Source: Candidatus Uhrbacteria bacterium (GTDB lineage: Bacteria > Patescibacteriota > Patescibacteriia > JACQRZ01). Taken from it: a stretch of DNA of 11,084 nucleotides. Each line of letters begins with the position of its first letter. The stretch's first letter is position 1. The translations under genes were made by a program, and so were the position numbers. Below the pieces are notes generated by a model. That model did not search any database, was not told the origin of the DNA, and saw nothing but the letters and a program-made list of their open reading frames with translations. Shown one piece after another: positions 1 through 5,317 of the stretch. Where the stretch lies: assembly GCA_016209345.1 (NCBI GenBank), contig JACQWH010000074.1, positions 1-11,084 of the forward strand, in the 5' to 3' direction.

Positions 1-190
1 CGTCCAGTTCCCTCCGGGGCACGCTGTCCGAACAGGCCGTCACGGCCAGAGCCTTGTCCCCCAGGACGGCATGGGCCACGGCCAGGACCAAGGCGCTGTC
101 CACGCCGCCCGAAAACGCCACCACTGCGCTTCCCATGTCCCGCATCAGGGACTCCAGTTTGATTTTTTTTTGAAGAAGTTCGGCGTCCAT
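1..190 (-). CDS. larE: LarE-type ATP-dependent sacrificial sulfur transferase, N-terminal part (runs off left edge)
   Basis: Only the first 63 residues are in the window; the rest lies beyond the left edge. The reverse strand opens MDAELLQKKIKLESLMRDMG, followed by a PP-loop ATP-binding signature AFSGGVDSALV (residues about 28-38) and then VLGDKALAVTACSDSVPRREL. That order (short helix, SGGVDS, 'LGD.ALAVTA.S...P..EL') is what I know from the LarE / NAD-synthase-like PP-loop family. LarE gives up the sulfur of a cysteine to build the nickel-pincer cofactor of lactate racemase, and LarE-like proteins occur widely without lactate racemase. The ATG at 188-190 is the natural start because the family N-terminus begins here; no strong Shine-Dalgarno precedes it. 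It is transcribed divergently from the glycan cluster. Other PP-loop sulfur-transfer or amidotransferase proteins remain possible because the C-terminal half is not visible. Confidence 0.75.
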   Translation of the reverse strand, partial: MDAELLQKKIKLESLMRDMGSAVVAFSGGVDSALVLAVAHAVLGDKALAVTACSDSVPRRELD

Positions 191-208
191 TTTTCGCTTT
201 GCGGAAAT

Positions 209-236
209 ACCTGAAGCCATGTAATGGCATTCAGGT
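209..236. repeat. Imperfect inverted repeat / hairpin in the larE leader
   Basis: The left arm ACCTGAAGCCAT and the right arm ATGGCATTCAGGT pair around a 3-nt GTA centre. The outer stem ACCTGAA/TTCAGGT (7 bp) and inner stem GCCAT/ATGGC (5 bp) are separated by one unpaired A at 229. It lies 19 nt upstream of the larE start codon on the larE transcript side. There is no T-run after it on either strand, so it does not look like an intrinsic terminator. A dimeric-regulator operator or an mRNA leader hairpin are the plausible roles. Confidence 0.5.
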
Positions 237-352
237 TATCATAAACGGTCGGCGCAGACCAAAAACCATTTTGACAAAGCGCTCTGGAACGTCCTTCCGG
301 GCATGGCCTGTCCCGCCCTCGATCGCGATCGGAACCCGCGGATCACTAATTC

Positions 353-381
353 TTTACACGCTGGTTGGAAAATGCTATTCT
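353..381 (+). promoter_or_regulatory. Putative sigma70-type promoter with extended -10 for the glycan operon
   Basis: TTTACA (353-358, five of six -35 consensus bases) is followed after exactly 17 bp by TATTCT (376-381, four of six), with TGC immediately upstream (373-375) giving an extended -10. It points toward the glycosyltransferase at 523 and would leave a leader of about 135 nt. It is the best promoter-like match I found ahead of this operon. It was read by eye and not scored against the genomic background. Confidence 0.5.
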
Positions 382-522
382 TGACCCTTGGCAGGTTCGC
401 GTCAATCGAAATCGATCCGATCGCCACAGTACAACCCATTCACCCACAGACTATCGAATTGACCTCGCTTCTCATCTTTTTTTAACCCGGCAAAAATCAA
501 CCGTCCTTCCCCAAAACCTTTC

Positions 523-1758
523 ATGAGCGAAATCGAAAAGAAACCGCTCCTGGTTTTCACATCGACTTTTCCGCGCTGGACCGGCGACAAAGTCCCCGCC
601 GATTTCGTATACCGCCTGGCTAGGGAACTGTCGAAGTATTATCCTACCTGGGTCCTGGCCCCACACGATCCCAAGGCTTCGGAGGACGAGGAAATGGAAG
701 GTCTCCGGGTCTTGCGTTTTCCCTATTTCTGGCCCAAATGCCTGCAAAAACTGGCGGACGGGCAAGGCATGCTGGCCAACATCCGTAGAACCTTTTTGGC
801 GAAGGTCCAGGTCCCTTTTTTCCTGGGATCCGAGATACTGGCTTTCAAAAGGGCGGCGCGGAAGCATGGGATCCGGCTGGTCAATTCGCACTGGCTGATT
901 CCCCAAGGGCTCGTCGCCTCGCTGTTCAAGAAAAAATTCGGGTTCGTCCACGCGGTCACCGTGCATGCCGCAGACGTCTTCCTGCTGGAACGCCTGCCCT
1001 TCGGCAAGCTACTCGCGCGGTACATCGTGGAAAACTCCGATATCGTGATACCCGTCAGCAGGCTCAACCTCGAGGTCCTGCGGAAACTGGCCGGGCGCGA
1101 TTTCAAGGCGATGGTTCTGCCCATGGGGGTGGAGATCGAATTTTTCCGTTCCGTTTTGGTTCCGAAAACCAAGGCTGACCTGCGGATCGATCCGGACAAA
1201 AAGACAATCCTGTTTGTCGGAAAACTCACCGAGAAAAAAGGGGTTGTCTACCTCATCCGGGCGATGAAGGAATTTTCCCGGCGCCGACAGGACGTCCAAC
1301 TGGCGATCGTCGGGGACGGCCATTTGCGGCAGGAGTGCGAGGCGGAAGCGCATCGCCTGGGCCTGAATGGAACCGTTAAATTCGTCGGGCAAAAATCCAA
1401 AAGCGAGGTCAAGGATTTCTTGAGTGTATCGGACGTGCTGATCGTCCCCTCCATCGTCGACCGCCATGGAGAAACGGAAGGAGTCCCCGTGGCGATCCTC
1501 GAAGCCATGGCCGCCGGCCTACCGGTCATCGCCAGCGGCGTCGGAGGAATTCCCCAAGTGGTCATCCACGGCGAAAACGGTTATATTACCAAGGAAAAAG
1601 ACGTGGCCGGATTGACCCAGGCCCTGCAAGATATTTTTTCCGAAGACCGGCTGAAACGGATGGGCGCGAAATCCTCCGAAATCATCGGGACGCTGGACTG
1701 GAAAGCGGTCGGCGAGAGCTATAGAGAGGCCTTCGAATCATTGGAGCAGGGACAGTGA
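523..1758 (+). CDS. GT4-family glycosyltransferase (GT-B fold), 411 aa
   Basis: This looks like a cytoplasmic or membrane-peripheral retaining glycosyltransferase that moves a sugar from a nucleotide-sugar to a lipid- or glycan-linked acceptor. The N-terminal Rossmann half opens with LVFTSTFPRWTGDKVPADFV (residues 10-29) and carries SHWLIPQG (122-129), a common acceptor-side element. The C-terminal half starts at TILFVGKLTEKKG (228-240), with the phosphate-contacting Lys region, and continues through IVGDG (262-266) to the EX7E motif E319-GVPVAIL-E327, intact, followed by EAMAAGLPVIAS. Length is typical of the family. The ATG at 523 fits the homologous N-terminus, but the upstream sequence has no clear Shine-Dalgarno. 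It is first in the operon and overlaps the next gene by 4 nt. Donor and acceptor sugars cannot be read from the sequence. GC is high here (about 65% in a sampled block), unlike the later genes. Confidence 0.9.
   Translation: MSEIEKKPLLVFTSTFPRWTGDKVPADFVYRLARELSKYYPTWVLAPHDPKASEDEEMEGLRVLRFPYFWPKCLQKLADGQGMLANIRRTFLAKVQVPFFLGSEILAFKRAARKHGIRLVNSHWLIPQGLVASLFKKKFGFVHAVTVHAADVFLLERLPFGKLLARYIVENSDIVIPVSRLNLEVLRKLAGRDFKAMVLPMGVEIEFFRSVLVPKTKADLRIDPDKKTILFVGKLTEKKGVVYLIRAMKEFSRRRQDVQLAIVGDGHLRQECEAEAHRLGLNGTVKFVGQKSKSEVKDFLSVSDVLIVPSIVDRHGETEGVPVAILEAMAAGLPVIASGVGGIPQVVIHGENGYITKEKDVAGLTQALQDIFSEDRLKRMGAKSSEIIGTLDWKAVGESYREAFESLEQGQ
1743..1750 (+). promoter_or_regulatory. Ribosome binding site fixing the GTG start of the methyltransferase
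   Basis: GGAGCAGG at 1743-1750, inside the last codons of the glycosyltransferase, sits 4-8 nt ahead of the GTG at 1755. It supports the otherwise unusual GTG start and the GTGA stop/start overlap, so the two proteins are probably translated in a coupled way. Confidence 0.6.
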
Positions 1759-2624
1759 CCCTATTTCCCCAGCGGAAAATAATCGATCGGAAACAAGTCG
1801 AAGCCCTCATAGAGGAAATCAAGAACTCACAAGAGGAAGATCAAAGAATTTCGCAAAGTCTGGGCTTCCTCGACAAATGCCTGAACAGGTACGATAACGA
1901 GATTTCGGCCATCCGGAGCCGCTATAGCGGCGGGAAAATCTTGGAAATCGGCGCCTACCCCTTCCACCTCACTTATTTTTTAAAAAGAAACGGGTACGAT
2001 GTGGTGGGAGTAGACTTGGACCCCTCGCGCTTCGCCAGGTTCCTGTCAAAGAACAACCTGGACGTGCGGGAAATCGATATCGAGCGGGACCGGTTTTGCT
2101 TCGAGGACGAAGCTTTCGACGCGATCCTTTTCAACGAGGTCTTCGAACATTTGAAGGAGCCCATACACGCCTTGACGGAAATTCACCGGATCTTGAAAAA
2201 GGACGGGCTCTTGTTCTTTTCCACGCCCAACTTATACTTTCTCCCCCACGCAGTGTATTTTCTGTCAGGAAAAGGAATGATTTCGGATCCGTTCACGGCG
2301 TTCTCCAAGCCATACTGGCTGGGCCACATGGGACACGTGCGGGAATATTCGTTCAAAGAGGTGAAAAGGTTTTTAGAGAACCTGGGCTTCAAGATCATTG
2401 AAAAACATTATCAGCAGAACCGTTTTTTTCTGACCCCGAAGAAAAACCGGTTCCTCAACAACAAGGAAGAGCTGGCCATCCCCGGGTTCATTCTTTTTCC
2501 GTTCAATCTGATCTACTTGTTTCTGGTCTTCACGTTCCCGTTTCTCAGGGAGAATATCGTTTTGATAGCGAAAAAAGACAAGGAAATTCATGAGATCTTC
2601 AAGCCAAAACTTCCGAAAACCTGA
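1755..2624 (+). CDS. Class I SAM-dependent methyltransferase with C-terminal hydrophobic segment, 289 aa
   Basis: The core is a Methyltransf_11/23-type Rossmann fold. Motif I is ILEIGAYPF (62-70), the acidic ribose-binding end of strand 2 is VVGVDLDP (83-90), motif IV is FDAILFNEVFEHLKEP (121-136), and post-motif GLLFFSTPN (151-159) is followed by GHVREYS (193-199), a stretch common in methyltransferases of polysaccharide clusters. Motif I reads GAYPF rather than the usual G.G.G, so its second glycine is replaced. A hydrophobic stretch at about 244-264 (FILFPFNLIYLFLVFTF) could anchor the enzyme at the membrane where lipid-linked glycan is made. Start is GTG, overlapping the upstream stop by 4 nt, with a good Shine-Dalgarno. 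The position between two glycosyltransferases suggests O-methylation of a sugar; the acceptor is unknown. Confidence 0.85.
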   Translation: MTLFPQRKIIDRKQVEALIEEIKNSQEEDQRISQSLGFLDKCLNRYDNEISAIRSRYSGGKILEIGAYPFHLTYFLKRNGYDVVGVDLDPSRFARFLSKNNLDVREIDIERDRFCFEDEAFDAILFNEVFEHLKEPIHALTEIHRILKKDGLLFFSTPNLYFLPHAVYFLSGKGMISDPFTAFSKPYWLGHMGHVREYSFKEVKRFLENLGFKIIEKHYQQNRFFLTPKKNRFLNNKEELAIPGFILFPFNLIYLFLVFTFPFLRENIVLIAKKDKEIHEIFKPKLPKT

Positions 2625-2866
2625 TGGCGACGGAGGTCGCGGTTTCCCATCCGTTTTTTTTTCCTCAATATCGACGGAAAAACCCGAAACGGAAGTTGAA
2701 AGGATTGACTCGCGTTTTTCGAAGCGGACGAGGTTTATTCGCCGGGGACCGTTTACCTTCGTCTTTCCCAAAAGACTTGTCCGGCGCCCACACAGCCGCC
2801 GGTAACCCAGCAATAAAAAGCTGTCCGGAATCGTTTTGGGATGGCACGGATATCGATCATCGACTT
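2625..2866 (+). other. About 240 nt between methyltransferase and second glycosyltransferase; gap or N-terminal extension
   Basis: The frame of the downstream glycosyltransferase is open through this stretch from an ATG at 2624 that overlaps the previous stop (TGATG). The 81 residues it would add are basic, low in recognisable structure and lie before the normal first strand of the family. At least two other frames, one on each strand, are also open here, so openness alone is not evidence of coding. I see no promoter, terminator or family match. It may be non-coding filler, a decayed gene piece, or a real unusual N-terminal extension. Confidence 0.45.
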
Positions 2867-4003
2867 ATGAACCGCAAAAACGCCGGGATTTTTTTCGCCA
2901 CAAGGCCCATCGCCCCGCCCTGGAACGAGGGGAGTAAAAATCTGGTTTATGAAATCGCCAGACGGCTGGACGCGTTCCACGCAACCCTTTTAACGTACAA
3001 AAACCAAGACAACTTTCAAATCGGGCCCAATAAAACTTTTCTCCGGATCTATCCCCGCTCGGACTCCCTGGCGATTTCCATAAGACAAAAACTGGCTTTT
3101 TTGCGGACGTTGATCCAGTCCGAGGCGGCAATCTTTCATTTTTTTTTCACGCCCGAATTGATCACTTCCCATGTCATTCGCTCGATCAGAAAGTTCAAAA
3201 AAGGCGTTTTTCTGCAAACCATCCCCACTCCGATAAGCCACCGGAGGAGCATTGAAAAATTCGTTTTCGGGGACAAGGTCGTCGTTCAATCCCAACATGC
3301 GCTCCGGTCTTTTGAAAACCGGGACATTAAAAACGTTTCCTGCATTTATCCTGGAATCGACACGGAAAAATTCTGTCCCGGAGTTTCTTCCGCGGACCTC
3401 CGCAAAAAACTTAAAATTTCCGACCGGGAACGGGTGGTCTTGTTTCCGGGAAATTATTACCTCGGATGCAACCGGTCCGTTACGCAGGCGGTTTCGCGAC
3501 TCCTGAAGGAGGGGCTGGGCGTGAAATTCATCCTCGCGTGCCGGATCTCCGGTCCTGGGGACATCAAGCTGAAGCGGTCCATGCTGGACGATTTTGAGCG
3601 GAAAAACGTTCGGGGCGATCTGGTCGTCCTGGAGACGGTGGAGAGCATGCCGGAATTGATCGCCCTCTCGGACATCGTCATTTTTCCGCCCAGCCAGATG
3701 GTCAGAAAATCCGATATCCCGCTTGTCCTGCTGGAGTCGCTCGCCATGGGGAAACCCATCGTCATAACGGACATACCGCCCTTGAACGAAATCATGATGG
3801 ACGACGTAGGAGAAAAAATACAAGCCGACAACCCCGACGCCCTATATGAAGCTGTAAAGAGCCTGCTGAAGGACGACGGATCGGGAAAAGAAAAAGGCTT
3901 GAGAGGCAGGGAAATGGTTTTGAAATACTTCTCGATAGAACAAAACGTAAAAGAATACGAGAAACTTTACCACAGCCTGTTGTCCGGGAAGCGGGAGTCT
4001 TAG
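2867..4003 (+). CDS. GT4-like glycosyltransferase with altered EX7E motif, 378 aa
   Basis: This is a GT-B fold glycosyltransferase. The N-terminal half begins MNRKNAGIFFATRPIAPPWN (1-20) then EGSKNLVYEIARRL, which matches the usual first strand and acceptor loop of this GT4 subgroup. That is why I start it at 2867 rather than at the in-frame ATG at 2624. The hinge has IYPGIDTEKF (160-169), the C-terminal half opens VLFPGNYYLG (191-200), and the donor site reads S282-DIPLVLL-E290 then SLAMGKPIVITDIPPLNEI. The position of the first catalytic-motif Glu is Ser (Asp next to it), so EX7E is SX7E. Neither candidate start has a good Shine-Dalgarno; re-initiation from TGATG at 2624 remains possible and would give 459 residues. 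It presumably adds a sugar to the same lipid-linked glycan as its neighbours; donor unknown. Confidence 0.85.
   Translation: MNRKNAGIFFATRPIAPPWNEGSKNLVYEIARRLDAFHATLLTYKNQDNFQIGPNKTFLRIYPRSDSLAISIRQKLAFLRTLIQSEAAIFHFFFTPELITSHVIRSIRKFKKGVFLQTIPTPISHRRSIEKFVFGDKVVVQSQHALRSFENRDIKNVSCIYPGIDTEKFCPGVSSADLRKKLKISDRERVVLFPGNYYLGCNRSVTQAVSRLLKEGLGVKFILACRISGPGDIKLKRSMLDDFERKNVRGDLVVLETVESMPELIALSDIVIFPPSQMVRKSDIPLVLLESLAMGKPIVITDIPPLNEIMMDDVGEKIQADNPDALYEAVKSLLKDDGSGKEKGLRGREMVLKYFSIEQNVKEYEKLYHSLLSGKRES
3993..3997 (+). promoter_or_regulatory. Ribosome binding site for the GTG-started membrane protein
   Basis: GGGAG inside the end of the glycosyltransferase lies 7 nt ahead of the GTG at 4005 and 3 nt before the upstream TAG stop. 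It supports GTG as the start and indicates translational coupling. Confidence 0.55.
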
Positions 4004-4004
4004 C

Positions 4005-4964
4005 GTGGGCGCCAGAATATTCAATTCTCACTTCCTAAGGAACGCCATATTTTTATCCGTCATCGGCGCGGGGATATACTATTTCATCAAGAAGGGTCCC
4101 GACTTCGCCCGTCTTCTGGACATCTCTTTTTATAATATCTCCATTGCCACGGCCGTTATTTTTATATCCTATATCGTCTACGGATTGAGACTGAAACAGT
4201 TGTTTTCCCATTTCATCGCCTTGGAAGGCAAAGAGTGGTTTGGGTTCCCAATGATCGTCGGGGCGGGCAATCAATTCCTTTTTAAAGCGGGAACGGTCAC
4301 CCTGGCCGTTTACTTGAAAAACCGCCACCAGTTGCCGTTTATCAGGTTTCTCGCGGTAATGACCGTGGACAAGATCCTTCACATTTATGGGCTGAATATA
4401 TTCGGATTGTGGATCGCATGGCGCTTATATAATGCCGACATAATGCCGTTCCATATGGTCCTGGCTTTTGCAATTGCTCTATCGATCTCCACGTTTATCC
4501 TTTATTTCAACTCGGTCCGGATCGCGAGCGGGGATATCCGCATTCTCAACTTTATCTCCAAGGCGCTGGACTCCTGGCACCATTACAAAAAAGACGTTGG
4601 CAACCAAATCAGGTTGATCGGTTATCACGTACTTTACATGATCGCCTGGGCCTTCCGGTTTTACGTCGCCTTTTATATTCTGAACCATCCCATCTCGTTG
4701 GTCCAAGGTATGGCGATGGCCTTTGTCGCCTTTTTCGCGGGACTGCTCACCCCCATTCCCGGTTCCCTGGGCGTCCGGGAAGCCGCCGTGGGGTTTTCCA
4801 TGACCCTCTTGGGGAATAATTTCGACCATGGCGTATTTGCCACGGTCCTTGATCGGATCCTGGCGACATTCTGGTCTTCCTTGCTGGCCGTCGTCTTTTT
4901 TCAAGTCCTTCACTTGAAAAACTACCCTAGGGAAATGGGACCGCTTCAAAACGGCAAAGGATAA
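4005..4964 (+). CDS. Flippase-like / LPG synthase transmembrane-region protein (AglD, UPF0104 family), 319 aa
   Basis: This is a multispanning inner-membrane protein with hydrophobic stretches near 12-28, 44-60, 85-103, 112-138, 148-168, 203-226, 232-250 and 283-303. The diagnostic element is TPIPGSLGVREA (249-260), the 'P.PG..G.RE' signature of the LPG_synthase_TM family (PF03706; AglD, YbhN, the membrane half of MprF). There is no C-terminal soluble aminoacyl-transferase domain, so it is not an MprF-type lysyl-PG synthase. Members in glycan clusters are often called flippase-like; AglD is needed for archaeal glycoprotein sugar addition, but the biochemical activity of most members is unknown. 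The GTG at 4005 follows the glycosyltransferase stop by one base and has a GGGAG Shine-Dalgarno. Context suggests it handles or translocates the lipid-linked product of the two upstream glycosyltransferases. Confidence 0.85.
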   Translation: MGARIFNSHFLRNAIFLSVIGAGIYYFIKKGPDFARLLDISFYNISIATAVIFISYIVYGLRLKQLFSHFIALEGKEWFGFPMIVGAGNQFLFKAGTVTLAVYLKNRHQLPFIRFLAVMTVDKILHIYGLNIFGLWIAWRLYNADIMPFHMVLAFAIALSISTFILYFNSVRIASGDIRILNFISKALDSWHHYKKDVGNQIRLIGYHVLYMIAWAFRFYVAFYILNHPISLVQGMAMAFVAFFAGLLTPIPGSLGVREAAVGFSMTLLGNNFDHGVFATVLDRILATFWSSLLAVVFFQVLHLKNYPREMGPLQNGKG

Positions 4965-5215
4965 AACCGACCATGCCTCCATCCCAACAACAAAATTCCG
5001 GCCAGCATATAAAAAAAACGCGGGAAAACGTCATCGCCAAATGGATTTGCCGGCCCCTGTCCGAACCAATCGCCGTTTTTCCGGCCCGGTTCGATATCCC
5101 CCCCAACTCCGTCACCGCGTTCAGTATCTTTCTGAGTATAATTTCGAGAGCGTTGTTTGTCCCGGGGGAAGCTCTATGCTCGGCGCGCTGGTCCAGATAC
5201 TGGCGGTGTTGACCA

Positions 5216-5238
5216 ACCAGGTTTCCCCTGGTCTTTTT
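5216..5238 (+). terminator. Possible weak intrinsic terminator inside the pseudogene
   Basis: ACCAGG (5216-5221) and CCTGGT (5227-5232) form a perfect 6-bp stem with a 5-nt TTTCC loop, followed by CTTTTTAT. It is placed where the upstream operon would now end. The stem is short, and the site replaces the part of the dead gene that should encode the DG..DG motif, so it could be chance. Confidence 0.35.
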
Positions 5239-5279
5239 ATCCACCTTCGGCTTCGTATGAATCAAGCAGATTTCGAACG

Positions 5280-5287
5280 TATATAAA
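5280..5287 (+). promoter_or_regulatory. Possible -10 element for the GT-C membrane protein
   Basis: TATATAAA at 5280-5287 gives a good TATAAA -10 about 30 nt before the ATG at 5318. The bases at -35 spacing (GAATCA region, 5259-5264) match the consensus poorly. Together with the possible terminator just upstream it could make 5318 an independent transcript. Confidence 0.3.
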
Positions 5288-5317
5288 GCCAGTAAACGAT
5301 AAACACCCTACCTTCCC

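Larger units (their letters stand above)
191..522. other. Divergent intergenic region between larE and the glycan operon
   Basis: This stretch of about 330 nt has no credible gene; the short open frames in it overlap one another on both strands and have no family character. It contains the 209-236 inverted repeat in the larE leader, a perfect 12-bp palindrome CGATCGCGATCG at 320-331, five GATC tetramers (321, 327, 341, 414, 419) and a sigma70-like promoter at 353-381 that points at the first glycosyltransferase. A TATGAT hexamer on the minus strand (238-243) could be the -10 of larE, but I see no matching -35. This is the natural place for regulation of both flanking genes. Confidence 0.7.
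4973..5312 (+). pseudogene. Decayed CDP-alcohol phosphatidyltransferase, frameshifted twice and C-terminally truncated
   Basis: The ATG at 4973 opens an N-terminus typical of CDP-OH_P_transf membrane enzymes: KWICRPLSEPIAVFPARF, then DIPPNSVTAFSIFLSI ('RP.S.....PN.VT..S'). The homology leaves this frame near 5160. It resumes in frame +1 as PGGSSMLGALVQILAVLT (5161-5214), where families read '...LGALL.Q..SILDG.DG', and again in a third frame near 5256 as YESSRFRTYIKPVNDK (5256-5303), which aligns with '..SSRFG.Y.D.V.D'. In the motif DGx2ARx8Gx3Dx3D the DG..AR part is unrecognisable, the Gly is Arg, the next Asp is Lys, and only the last Asp remains. The membrane-spanning C-terminal half is missing because the next gene starts at 5318. 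An intact copy would join a phospho-alcohol to a lipid or sugar via CDP. It sits 8 nt after the flippase-like gene, so it was once in the operon. The family call rests on motif memory. Confidence 0.62.

Noticed and set aside
472..966. 164-codon minus-strand frame overlapping the first glycosyltransferase
   Set aside because: It is fully explained as the antisense of a well-supported GT4 gene.
2373..2813. 146-codon minus-strand frame covering the 2625-2866 gap
   Set aside because: Half of it is antisense to the methyltransferase and the rest shows no recognisable domain; the competing open frames on both strands make it uninformative.
2990..3823. 277-codon open frame on the minus strand
   Set aside because: It lies wholly antisense to the second glycosyltransferase, whose motifs are clear, and its translation has no family features.
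4005..4964. Calling this gene mprF
   Set aside because: Only the membrane domain is present; the C-terminal lysyl-transferase domain of MprF is absent.
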